Assembly (NCBI RefSeq): GCF_015523185.1
Contig: NZ_WAKV01000030.1
Location: 1 to 48,478 of the forward strand
DNA length: 48,478 nucleotides
Reading direction: 5' to 3'
Origin: Thermococcus sp.
GTDB taxonomy: Archaea; Methanobacteriota_B; Thermococci; Thermococcales; Thermococcaceae
Of this stretch, positions 33,041-40,257 are shown piece after piece (within the stretch, counting starts at the first letter, position 1; every line of letters starts with the position of its first letter). The notes beneath the pieces were generated by a model. That model saw only the letters and a list, made by a program, of their open reading frames with translations. It did no database searches and was not told the origin of the DNA. Made by a program: the position numbers and the translations under genes.

Positions 33041-33736
33041 ATGCTTGTAATCGTTGACCTTGACGATACTCTGTGCAACACTTGGGAGGCCGGAAAGAGG
33101 ACCATGCTCTGGGCCGTTCCCTTTCTCCTAAAAAAGGTGAAGCTAAGGGCTCTCCTGTACCTTGTTACTGCTAGGTATAAACAACTAGAAAACTCTGAGA
33201 AGTTTCATATTCTTGACCTTCATGAGCTCGTCGAGGAGCTTTTCAGTAGGATATACCCGGGAATAAGCAGAAAAGAGCTTGATGAGCTTGTTTCCTTTGT
33301 GGAGGAGCATTTTTTCAGGCACCTTCGCCTTTACGAAGACGCTATCCCCTTCCTTGAAGGGCTCAAAGGAATGAATGCAAAAGTTGTTCTCGTGACCGAT
33401 TCCTCAACTAACTGGCAGAGGAGGAAGATTGACGTCCTCGGCATCGGCGGTTACTTTGATGACGTGATAATAAGCGGTGAAACCGGTCACAGCAAGTTCG
33501 AGGACTACAACTTTCGGCTTGCACTCAACCGCTTTCCCGACGGGGAGGTCTACGTTGTTGGGGACAGGGACGAGACGGACATGGCCGGGGCGAGGGCCAT
33601 CGGTGCAGTGGGGATACTCGTGAAGAGGGGCTACTTCAGTGGAAAAAAGGTTGAAAACGCTGATTACGTCGTTAGAAACCTCCATGAGGCTCTAGAGGTG
33701 ATTGAGAGTGAGCATAAAAATAGAACTGAAGCGTAA
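33041..33736 (+). CDS. HAD-superfamily hydrolase
   Basis: A 231-residue phosphatase-like protein. LVIVDLDDTLCNTWEAG is motif I with the nucleophile Asp. KVVLVTDSSTNWQRRKID is motif II, GHSKFEDYNF supplies the motif III lysine, and VYVVGDRDETDMAGARAIGA is motif IV. The cap domain between motifs I and II is helical, as in type I HAD enzymes (phosphoglycolate phosphatase or haloacid dehalogenase-like). The ATG at 33041 begins close to the expected transcript start. Substrate unknown. It overlaps the next gene by 29 bases. Confidence 0.87.
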   Translation: MLVIVDLDDTLCNTWEAGKRTMLWAVPFLLKKVKLRALLYLVTARYKQLENSEKFHILDLHELVEELFSRIYPGISRKELDELVSFVEEHFFRHLRLYEDAIPFLEGLKGMNAKVVLVTDSSTNWQRRKIDVLGIGGYFDDVIISGETGHSKFEDYNFRLALNRFPDGEVYVVGDRDETDMAGARAIGAVGILVKRGYFSGKKVENADYVVRNLHEALEVIESEHKNRTEA

Positions 33737-34328
33737 GGCGCTCCATCTCACGGGGCTAACAGTTCCGGCCGTTTACCTTCTTCTGGGCAAAGCCTACACT
33801 CTCACCTTCATAGGCATTGCCTTTGCCCTCTTTGTAATCCTAGAACCCTTCCGCGTAATCGAGGAATGGAGGGATAAAATAAAGGAGAAACTCGACCTCT
33901 ACGTCTCTCCTGAGGTCGTTGAGAAGATAGAGCTTCTCGAAAACCACATCAACGACATAACTCGCGAACACGAGCGGAACCGAGTCGCGGCGCACATCTA
34001 CTTCGCGGCCGCCTCGTTCATAATCGTGTACTTCTTCCCTGAGAATGTTGCCATAGGTGCCATAGCCCTCGCGACACTCGGCGACGCCCTCGCTGCCATA
34101 ATCGGGAAGACCTTTGGGAGGCACCGCTTTTCAAACGGCAAAAGCGTTGAGGGAAGCCTGGCGTACTTTCTCACTGGAATGGTGATTCTGACTCCGCTCG
34201 TTGGAATTCTTCCGGCGTTGATAGGCTCCCTTGCGGGAACAATAGCGGAGTTCTACAACCTGCCTCCAGATGATAACTTCTCCAACCAGCTTGCTGTGGC
34301 CCTGGCCGTCTATTTCCTCCACCTCTGA
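33708..34328 (+). CDS. Dolichol kinase-like (SEC59-related) membrane protein
   Basis: A membrane protein of 206 residues with about five helices. KIELKRKALHLTGLTVPAVYLLLG is the start typical of the CTP-dependent dolichol/phytol kinase family. IGAIALATLGDALAAIIGKTFGRHRF, then GKSVEGSLAYFLTG is the conserved D-A-x-A-x-x-x-G-K and S-x-E-G motif of that family. It may phosphorylate dolichol used as a glycan carrier, which would serve the N-glycan or surface-glycan pathway. A GTG at 33708 preceded by GGTGAT is preferred over the TTG at 33702. Confidence 0.8.
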   Translation: MSIKIELKRKALHLTGLTVPAVYLLLGKAYTLTFIGIAFALFVILEPFRVIEEWRDKIKEKLDLYVSPEVVEKIELLENHINDITREHERNRVAAHIYFAAASFIIVYFFPENVAIGAIALATLGDALAAIIGKTFGRHRFSNGKSVEGSLAYFLTGMVILTPLVGILPALIGSLAGTIAEFYNLPPDDNFSNQLAVALAVYFLHL

Positions 34329-34332
34329 GGGG

Positions 34333-34358
34333 AAAAAGTTATATCACGTTTGGTGATA
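34333..34358 (+). promoter_or_regulatory. TATA region and Tgr operator (TGM) of the GH57 gene
   Basis: TATCAC-GTTTG-GTGATA at 34342-34358 is a perfect match to the Thermococcales glycolytic motif TATCAC-N5-GTGATA bound by the regulator Tgr (TrmBL1). It sits just downstream of the AAAAAGTTAT element at about 34334-34343. In this position the family rule is repression that is lifted when maltodextrins bind Tgr. Nothing else in the window carries the motif. Confidence 0.9.
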
Positions 34359-34378
34359 CTACTCTGTTGGTGAAGGCG

Positions 34379-36310
34379 GTGAAGTTCATCTTCGGAATCC
34401 ACAACCACCAGCTCCTTGGGAACTTCGGCTGGGTTTTTGAAAATGCTTACGAAAGGGCTTACAGGCCCTTCCTTGAGACCCTTGAGGAATACCCTAACAT
34501 GAAGGTTGGCGTGCACTACTCCGGCCCGCTCCTTGAGTGGATTGCCGAACACAGACCCGAGCACATAGAGCTTTTGAGAGACCTCGTTAGAAGGGGCCAG
34601 CTAGAGATAATGGTTGCCGGTTTTTATGAGCCTGTTCTAGCCTCTATCCCCGAAGAGGACAGGATAGAGCAGATTAACCTCCTCAAGGGCTTCGCAAAAA
34701 GGCTCGGCTACGATTCAAAGGGCCTCTGGCTGACTGAACGCGTCTGGGAGCCGGAACTTGTGGGGGCCTTAAAAAAGGCAGGGATAGAGTACGTAATCGT
34801 TGATGACTACCATTTCCTCAGCGCCGGCCTGCCGAAGGAAGACCTTTACTGGCCGTACTACACAGAAAACAACGGTGAGAGCATAGCTGTCTTCCCGATT
34901 GACGAGAGACTGCGCTATTTGATTCCGTTCCGCTCCTTTAAGAGGACCCTTGAGTATCTCCACTCACTTGATGACGGCGATGAGAGCAAGGTCGCCGTTT
35001 TCCACGACGATGGGGAAAAGTTCGGGGTCTGGCCGGGAACCTACGAGTGGGTCCACGAAAAAGGCTGGCTGAGGGAGTTCTTCGATGAAGTTTCGAGCGA
35101 CGAAAAAATAGAGGTTCTCCTCTACTCCGAGTATCTTTCGAAGTTCAGGCCGAGGGGGCTTGTCTACCTTCCGATAGCCTCTTACTTCGAGATGAGCGAG
35201 TGGTCTCTGCCGGCTGAACAGGCGAGGCTCTTCGTTGAGTTCGTGAACTGGTTGAGGGCTCGGGGCGTTTTTGAGCGCTACCGCGTCTTCGTCCGCGGTG
35301 GTATATGGAAGAACTTCTTCTTCAAGTATCCTGAGGGCAACTTCATGCACAAGAGGATGCTCATGGTGAGTAAACTCGTAAGAAACAACCCTAAGGCGAG
35401 GCGCTTCATTCTCAGGGCCCAGTGCAATGATGCTTACTGGCACGGCATTTTTGGGGGCATTTATCTCCCCCACCTCCGCAGGGCAGTGTGGGAGAACATC
35501 ATAAGGGCCAACACTTTCGTTTCCACTGGAAGCTTTGTGGGGGATATTGACTTCGATGGCAGAGATGAGGTCTTCATCGAGGGCGAGAACTTTTACTACG
35601 TCTTCAAGCCGGGCCTCGGCGGTTCCCTCGTTGAACTCAGCTCAAAAAACAAGCTCGTTAACTATGCCGATACTTTAACGAGGTGCTACGAGCACTATCA
35701 CTCCGTTGGAAGTGCCGTTCCAGAAGATACCGGGGAAGGTGTTGAGAGCATCCACGAGCTCTCTGAGGGCATACCTGAGGACGTAAGAAATGAGATTGCC
35801 TACGATTCAGTTAGGAGAACCCTTCTCCAGGACAGGTTTCTGAAGCCGAAAACAACCCTTGATGCTTTCAGACTGAATCGTTATGACTCCCTGATGGACT
35901 TCTCGAACAAGCCCTACGGTTATTCCCTTGAAGACGGAAAGCTGAGGCTCCGGAGAAGCGAAAGTGAGTTTTCGGTTGTTAAAACGTTTAAGCCCACCGA
36001 TGAGGGTTTTGTAGTCGAGTACTCCGTTGCCGGGTGCGGAACCTTCGCTGTCGAGCTCAACGTAGCGGTCCACAGCGTAATGGAAAGTCCGGAGGAGCTT
36101 CACGGTTCCGGGATTGAGGTTAATGACAGATACGCCGTCGGCAGATTCTCCATCGAGCTCGATAGTGAGGCAAGGATATGGAAGTTCCCGGTAAAAACGC
36201 TGAGCAAAAGCGAAAGGGGATGGGACTTCATACAGCAGGGGGTGAGCTACACCTTCCTGTTTCCTGTTGAGGGGACACGGTCTTTTTCAGTAGCATTCAG
36301 AGAGCTCTAG
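34379..36310 (+). CDS. 4-alpha-glucanotransferase, glycoside hydrolase family 57
   Basis: GH57 enzyme of 643 residues that transfers alpha-1,4-glucan chains, used in maltodextrin and starch use in Thermococcales. The N-terminal FIFGIHNHQLLGNFGWVFE is the family start. The nucleophile E120 lies in GLWLTERVWEPE, and the acid/base D211 in AVFHDDGEKFGVWPG. The C-terminal beta domain starts near GDIDFDGRDEVFIEG. Compared with the Thermococcus litoralis enzyme the catalytic residues are offset by three, which supports the GTG at 34379 with GGTGAAGG in front. Earlier TTG/GTG codons are alternatives. It is controlled by the Tgr site upstream. It shares a CTAG stop overlap with the convergent DUF257 gene. 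Confidence 0.93.
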   Translation: MKFIFGIHNHQLLGNFGWVFENAYERAYRPFLETLEEYPNMKVGVHYSGPLLEWIAEHRPEHIELLRDLVRRGQLEIMVAGFYEPVLASIPEEDRIEQINLLKGFAKRLGYDSKGLWLTERVWEPELVGALKKAGIEYVIVDDYHFLSAGLPKEDLYWPYYTENNGESIAVFPIDERLRYLIPFRSFKRTLEYLHSLDDGDESKVAVFHDDGEKFGVWPGTYEWVHEKGWLREFFDEVSSDEKIEVLLYSEYLSKFRPRGLVYLPIASYFEMSEWSLPAEQARLFVEFVNWLRARGVFERYRVFVRGGIWKNFFFKYPEGNFMHKRMLMVSKLVRNNPKARRFILRAQCNDAYWHGIFGGIYLPHLRRAVWENIIRANTFVSTGSFVGDIDFDGRDEVFIEGENFYYVFKPGLGGSLVELSSKNKLVNYADTLTRCYEHYHSVGSAVPEDTGEGVESIHELSEGIPEDVRNEIAYDSVRRTLLQDRFLKPKTTLDAFRLNRYDSLMDFSNKPYGYSLEDGKLRLRRSESEFSVVKTFKPTDEGFVVEYSVAGCGTFAVELNVAVHSVMESPEELHGSGIEVNDRYAVGRFSIELDSEARIWKFPVKTLSKSERGWDFIQQGVSYTFLFPVEGTRSFSVAFREL

Positions 36311-36960
36311 GCTCGGATTGTAAGGCCCTCTGCGTCCCTTTTTATTGACTTGACGACCTTAAACTCTCCTATTCTTCCGTGGGAGGATACCCTTATGATT
36401 GTTGTCGCGATGTCCTCGATAAGGTTGAGGAGGTACCTGTGTTCTTCTCCGAGGAGGGGTGCTTTTATGAGATGTACTGTAAGTCTATCCCTGTTGCCAA
36501 CGTACTCTGAGAGCAGACTGAGCGCCAAATGAACGCTCTTAGGTAGTACGTCCGATGTTACAAAGAGCTTCTCCACTCCCAGGGCAATGGTTAAAACCGG
36601 CGAGTTCTCCTTTAGGAATCTCTCATACGCCTCCTTGAACTTCCCAATTAAAATGACGGGCTCGGTCAAGTCGCTTATCCAGGCTATAACGTTTCCCCTT
36701 TTTACACGTCCTCCTACTTTTATCACATCGGTTGTGTCAAAACACTCACAGTCCAGACCGGCGAGCCTTGCCTTTGAAGTAAGTATGTGGAATGAATCGA
36801 CGACGTCAACTATGAGCACGGTATAACCCTTCGAACGGCCCCAGCTCATAAGCTGGTGGAGTCCAAAGTACTGGTCTTTCAAATCCATTCTCTCCACGAG
36901 GACTATCTCCCCCAGTTGAAGTGAATCCCAGAGCTCTCTCATCAGGTCCCCTGTTGTCAT
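36307..36960 (-). CDS. DUF257 family protein (RecA-like fold, Thermococcales-specific)
   Basis: A 217-residue protein of the DUF257 family, found mainly in Pyrococcus and Thermococcus and without known role. The pattern SLQLGEIVLVERMDLKDQYF, WGRSKGYTVLIVDVVDSFHIL, DTTDVIKVGGRVKRGNVIAW and PVLTIALGVEKLFV is typical. It resembles a RecA-like layout but has no Walker A Gly-Lys-Ser/Thr. The ATG at 36960 follows GGAGGGAG, and TTTTATATACC (about 37010-37020 on the plus strand) is the TATA element. The last codon overlaps the GH57 stop in a shared CTAG. Confidence 0.75.
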   Translation of the reverse strand: MTTGDLMRELWDSLQLGEIVLVERMDLKDQYFGLHQLMSWGRSKGYTVLIVDVVDSFHILTSKARLAGLDCECFDTTDVIKVGGRVKRGNVIAWISDLTEPVILIGKFKEAYERFLKENSPVLTIALGVEKLFVTSDVLPKSVHLALSLLSEYVGNRDRLTVHLIKAPLLGEEHRYLLNLIEDIATTIIRVSSHGRIGEFKVVKSIKRDAEGLTIRA

Positions 36961-37055
36961 TATAGTCTCCCTCCAAGCTGAGACTTATCATTTTTCTTTT
37001 TTTACATTTAGGTATATAAAAAATTCGAAATACCATCATCGCTGGAAATATGTCC

Positions 37056-37112
37056 GGGCCTCAGATAGGGTGGCCATCGTCACATTTCGGGGCCCGAAAT
37101 TTTCATCATCGA
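37056..37112 (-). ncRNA. C/D-box guide sRNA overlapping the ttuA stop codon
   Basis: On the minus strand: C ATGATGA (37109-37103), 12-base guide, D' CCGA (37090-37087), 3-base spacer, C' GTGACGA (37083-37077), 12-base guide, D CTGA (37064-37061). All spacings are canonical. The ttuA stop TGA (37108-37106) is part of box C. The RNA could be processed from the ttuA message or start at a TATA-like CGATAAAC within the last ttuA codons. Predicted targets are GGCCCGAAAUUU (methyl at its fifth base, C) and AUAGGGUGGCCA (fifth base, G). A T-rich stretch follows on the same strand. Confidence 0.88.
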
Positions 37113-38026
37113 CTCACCCTGAAGTTTATCGGCTTCTCCAACCTCCAGAACCTGCAGAAGGAACAGACCTCACCGCTCGACGGCATGCCGCAGATTTTAC
37201 ACTCCCTTAGTTCTGCTTCATATAGTTCTGCCTCAAAGAGGTGCTTTTTCCTCAGGAAGCCCTTGACGAAGTTTATCTTCGTTCCGGGCCTCTTCTCCTC
37301 CATCTCGTTGAGTATCTCCTTGTACTCGATTGTCGTGGCACCCACTGCGTGGGGGCACTCCTCCATCATGTAGTCTATTCCGCTCGCCAAAGCGTATGCA
37401 ACGACTTCCCTCTCTGTGACCTCGTAGAGCGGCTTGACCTTCTTCACGAGCTTGCCGTTGAACTGGCTCGGCGTTACGGGCCCCTGCTTCGCTAAATACT
37501 GAGTATTCCAGTGCATCATGTTGCTGAAGATGAAGCTCGCCTCGTCGTCGAGGTTGTGGCCGGTGGCAACGACGTCGAATCCGTTGTCGTAGGCGAACTT
37601 GTTGAAGATGTAGCGCTTCGTTAAGCCACAGTAGGAGCAGGTAGGTCTACGCGTCCTCACCTCGCCTATGCCCTTACCGAGCAGTTCCTTGACGCGGACG
37701 ATGTGGAGAGGGGCACCTATCTTCTCGCACTGCCTCTTTGCATACTCCTCGCTCTTCTCACTGTACTTGCCAATGCCGAGGTTTATGTGGAGGCACTCGA
37801 TGTTGTAGCCGAGCTTTTTAAGGATGTAGGCGGTAACGGCTGAGTCCTTTCCGCCCGAGACGACCACCAGAACCTTCTCATCAGGTTTCAGCATCTTGTA
37901 TCTCTCTATCGTCCGCTTTACCTTTCTCTCAAAGTATTCCTTGAAGTGCTCCTCACAGAGGTACATTTTTGGGTAGTGGAGCTTGATAAAGGCTGGTTTA
38001 TCACAGAACTTGCATTTCACGGGCAT
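37106..38026 (-). CDS. ttuA: tRNA-5-methyluridine-54 2-sulfurtransferase (TtuA)
   Basis: Thiolates uridine 54 of tRNA to raise heat stability. The 306-residue protein starts CKFCDKPAFIKLHYPKMYLC, with the N-terminal zinc finger. The PP-loop is VVVSGGKDSAVTAYILKKLGY. The cluster-binding cysteines lie in RRPTCSYCGLTKRY and MEECPHAVGATT. The C-terminal zinc finger is CKICGMPSSGEVC..C. The sequence closely follows the Pyrococcus horikoshii TtuA whose structure is known, more than the paralogue at 6953-7927 does. GGTGGAGAG precedes the ATG, and TTAAAAG (about 38062-38068) is the TATA element. A guide RNA begins at its stop codon. Confidence 0.92.
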   Translation of the reverse strand: MPVKCKFCDKPAFIKLHYPKMYLCEEHFKEYFERKVKRTIERYKMLKPDEKVLVVVSGGKDSAVTAYILKKLGYNIECLHINLGIGKYSEKSEEYAKRQCEKIGAPLHIVRVKELLGKGIGEVRTRRPTCSYCGLTKRYIFNKFAYDNGFDVVATGHNLDDEASFIFSNMMHWNTQYLAKQGPVTPSQFNGKLVKKVKPLYEVTEREVVAYALASGIDYMMEECPHAVGATTIEYKEILNEMEEKRPGTKINFVKGFLRKKHLFEAELYEAELRECKICGMPSSGEVCSFCRFWRLEKPINFRVSR

Positions 38027-38085
38027 TTTCTCTCCACCGGAAATAGGGGAGGAGGGGGGCTTTTAACGTTAACCTTCTGGTTGAC

Positions 38086-39093
38086 TTAACTTCGTCTCTT
38101 CCTAACAAAAAACATGGTGCCCACCACAATAATCACTATCAGTCCGGGTCCGCAGATGCTCTTTTTGCTGGAAGTTTGAGGTGAGGGCGATGTTTTGTTC
38201 GTTTTTTCAATGGTGTTCGTGGAAGAACGAGTGGTGCTCCCCTGGGCAGACGTTTGAGTCTTGGTTTCGTTCAAAGTGGTATTCTCCCGGGGGGCAGTTG
38301 ACTTGCAGACCGTTACATTTACGATTTTAACACTCTTAGGAAACCAAAAAATGGGCACGGCGGTGTTTGGTGGGAGTCTGTTGAAAAAGTCCTCTAGAGT
38401 GGTGTTCATGTTCAGGTAGATCACGGTTACATTTCTTGTGTGATTTCCCCGTCTGAGAGTGAAATAAACTGGAAAGACGCTTGAATTTGCTAAAATAACA
38501 GATGGACAACATTCATGGGCCCAGCACCATGCGTTCTTGCTCATCGTGACACATATGTCATTCATCGGTGTTTCAATCTGCCAGCCGTTTATCACTGCGG
38601 TGGAGGTACCATTTTTTGAAAGTTGGGACCAGTTACGGCCAACTGGTTCAACGCAAAAATTCCTCTGGTTAAACTTATAGACCTTCTCGATACCCTCAGA
38701 TGAATCCTGAGGGTAAGCCGTTATATTCAAATACCAGCTCCTGTTAACGAAAACTACCCCGTTATAGTCCACGAACGTTGAGTTCGTTGCTTTTGTAAAG
38801 TCCAAAGAGTATCGTCGAGAGCCGTTGAAATAGAGTAGAGATCCGCCTATGGGCGTCATGTCAAAGTCATAGCAAAAGCCAGCCTTGCACACGGGCGCAT
38901 ATTGGAAAAGTTGAAGATAAACGAAAGCATCACTTCCGCTTGATATAACGGAGTATTCAATCCTGTAAACGTAATCCTCTAATGGGCCATGCTTCAAGTC
39001 CACGTTGTTGCAGGTTTCGTTTGAGGCTTGAGCTGGAACAACGCTGAGAAGGAAAATTAGGGATATGAAAACGGCCTCAAACGTACGGTTCAT
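38086..39093 (-). CDS. Secreted CGP-CTERM surface protein
   Basis: A 335-residue exported protein. The signal peptide is FEAVFISLIFLLSVVPAQA, with likely cleavage after AQA. A beta-rich ectodomain with scattered Cys and many Asn-x-Ser/Thr sites follows. A Ser/Thr-rich linker (STTRSSTNTIEKTNKTSPS) leads to ICGPGLIVIIVVGTMFFVRKRR, the Cys-Gly-Pro, hydrophobic helix and basic end of the CGP-CTERM sorting signal, a Thermococcales feature. The ATG at 39093 follows GGAGGGAA and overlaps the preceding gene by 17 bases. The ectodomain is not recognised. Lower GC than the flanks. Confidence 0.82.
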   Translation of the reverse strand: MNRTFEAVFISLIFLLSVVPAQASNETCNNVDLKHGPLEDYVYRIEYSVISSGSDAFVYLQLFQYAPVCKAGFCYDFDMTPIGGSLLYFNGSRRYSLDFTKATNSTFVDYNGVVFVNRSWYLNITAYPQDSSEGIEKVYKFNQRNFCVEPVGRNWSQLSKNGTSTAVINGWQIETPMNDICVTMSKNAWCWAHECCPSVILANSSVFPVYFTLRRGNHTRNVTVIYLNMNTTLEDFFNRLPPNTAVPIFWFPKSVKIVNVTVCKSTAPRENTTLNETKTQTSAQGSTTRSSTNTIEKTNKTSPSPQTSSKKSICGPGLIVIIVVGTMFFVRKRRS

Positions 39094-40114
39094 TGAGTTC
39101 CCTCCGGCATTGCTCTTGGAGGGTGTCTATTACTTTGAAATCTGTGCTGAAGTAGTATGCTAAGTTTGATGGTTTCCATCCGATATCGCTTAGTGCTTTA
39201 ACGTAATCCAGGGCGTAATCAATCGCCTTCTGTGGCTGGTGTTCCCTGCAGTGCTCATAACACTTTTCAAGGTTGCAGTCGCACTTCATGTTCTCAGGGC
39301 AATTATGTCCATTGTCACAGTTGCAGGGAATTCCCAGTATGGTCCTGTCGGCTTCCATTTCTATCGAAATTTCTGTGTTTGGGTTTTTAATGTTCCTTGG
39401 GAGTTCTTCATAAAACCAGCGGATCTTCTCGACTAACTTCTCGTATGAGTACGGAAACGTTTGTTTATGCCCGTTAATGTACTCAATACAGACACTGTTC
39501 TGATAGTAGTTAGGCTGAATGAACACATAGTCAAAATAACCACCAATATTGAGAATTCCATCGAAAGACTCCTCACGCAAGTAGGTTACACCCCTATCCC
39601 TAGTCGCCGGAATCCAAATTAGTTCCAGCCCATTGCTGTGAATGTAGTTGCTCATGTACTGGATGAACTCCTTCGTAACGTGGGCTCCATCGTAAGAGGT
39701 AGTCTGAAGGCAACTCTCGTAACTCCAGTAGAATCCAGTAGGGTCAGTGTTATCAACGCTTGGAACACCATCAATCCAGCCCTTGTAATATGAGTTCGCG
39801 CCAGAGTACTCAAACGGCATCTGCACTTGATCCCGTGGAAATCCCTCGGGGCGGCTAAAGGGTATTGTTATATACAATGGCATCCCGTATATGTGGTTGG
39901 ATACCCATCTTGCAAATTCCCTTCCATCGTTGTATCCCGAATTATAAAATGGTCCGCTGTACTTAATCCCCTTCCCTTCTCCGCTGAGAACGACAACCCT
40001 ATCGAAGCCCCTCTCCCTGAAGTCCTCGACGGTGGCTTTTCTATTTCCGACAGTCATCCGTGACTCGTAGTCAGAACCATTCCACCGAACCCACCACAAA
40101 CCAAACTTCGACAT
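39077..40114 (-). CDS. DUF4855-like protein with a cysteine-rich insert
   Basis: A 345-residue protein, probably of the DUF4855 family, which looks like a TIM-barrel glycosidase relative. FGLWWVRWNGSDYESRMTV opens it, and EFIQYMSNYIHSNGLELIWIPA, GYFDYVFIQPNYYQ and ISIEMEADRT are barrel-like strands with acidic residues. About residues 255-295 a cysteine-rich insert (PCNCDNGHNC, KCDCNLEKCYEHC) interrupts the fold and could bind metal or be disulfide-linked. No signal peptide is seen. TTTTTATATATT upstream on the minus strand is a strong TATA element. Coupled to the CGP-CTERM gene by a 17-base overlap. Family call is by memory of motifs. Confidence 0.55.
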   Translation of the reverse strand: MSKFGLWWVRWNGSDYESRMTVGNRKATVEDFRERGFDRVVVLSGEGKGIKYSGPFYNSGYNDGREFARWVSNHIYGMPLYITIPFSRPEGFPRDQVQMPFEYSGANSYYKGWIDGVPSVDNTDPTGFYWSYESCLQTTSYDGAHVTKEFIQYMSNYIHSNGLELIWIPATRDRGVTYLREESFDGILNIGGYFDYVFIQPNYYQNSVCIEYINGHKQTFPYSYEKLVEKIRWFYEELPRNIKNPNTEISIEMEADRTILGIPCNCDNGHNCPENMKCDCNLEKCYEHCREHQPQKAIDYALDYVKALSDIGWKPSNLAYYFSTDFKVIDTLQEQCRRELNEPYV

Positions 40115-40257
40115 AAAGAATCACCAATTTCAAGTAGTTAATTAATATATAAAAACCCTATGGTCAAACAAACACTCTTAAAACAAACAAAAAGTTCCAA
40201 AACAATCAAATGTAATAAAAAGTAAAGGATTACAACGCCCTTTCCATGAATTCAGAT
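40115..40257. other. AT-rich intergenic region
   Basis: 143 bases, strongly AT-rich, between the DUF4855-like start and the end of the flavoprotein gene. The minus-strand TTTTTATATATT at about 40145-40160 is the promoter of the DUF4855-like gene. Apart from this nothing is seen. Confidence 0.6.

Noticed and set aside
37025-37050. A further C/D box (GATGATGG on the minus strand) after the ttuA sRNA
   Set aside because: No matching D, C' or D' boxes at usable spacing follow it.
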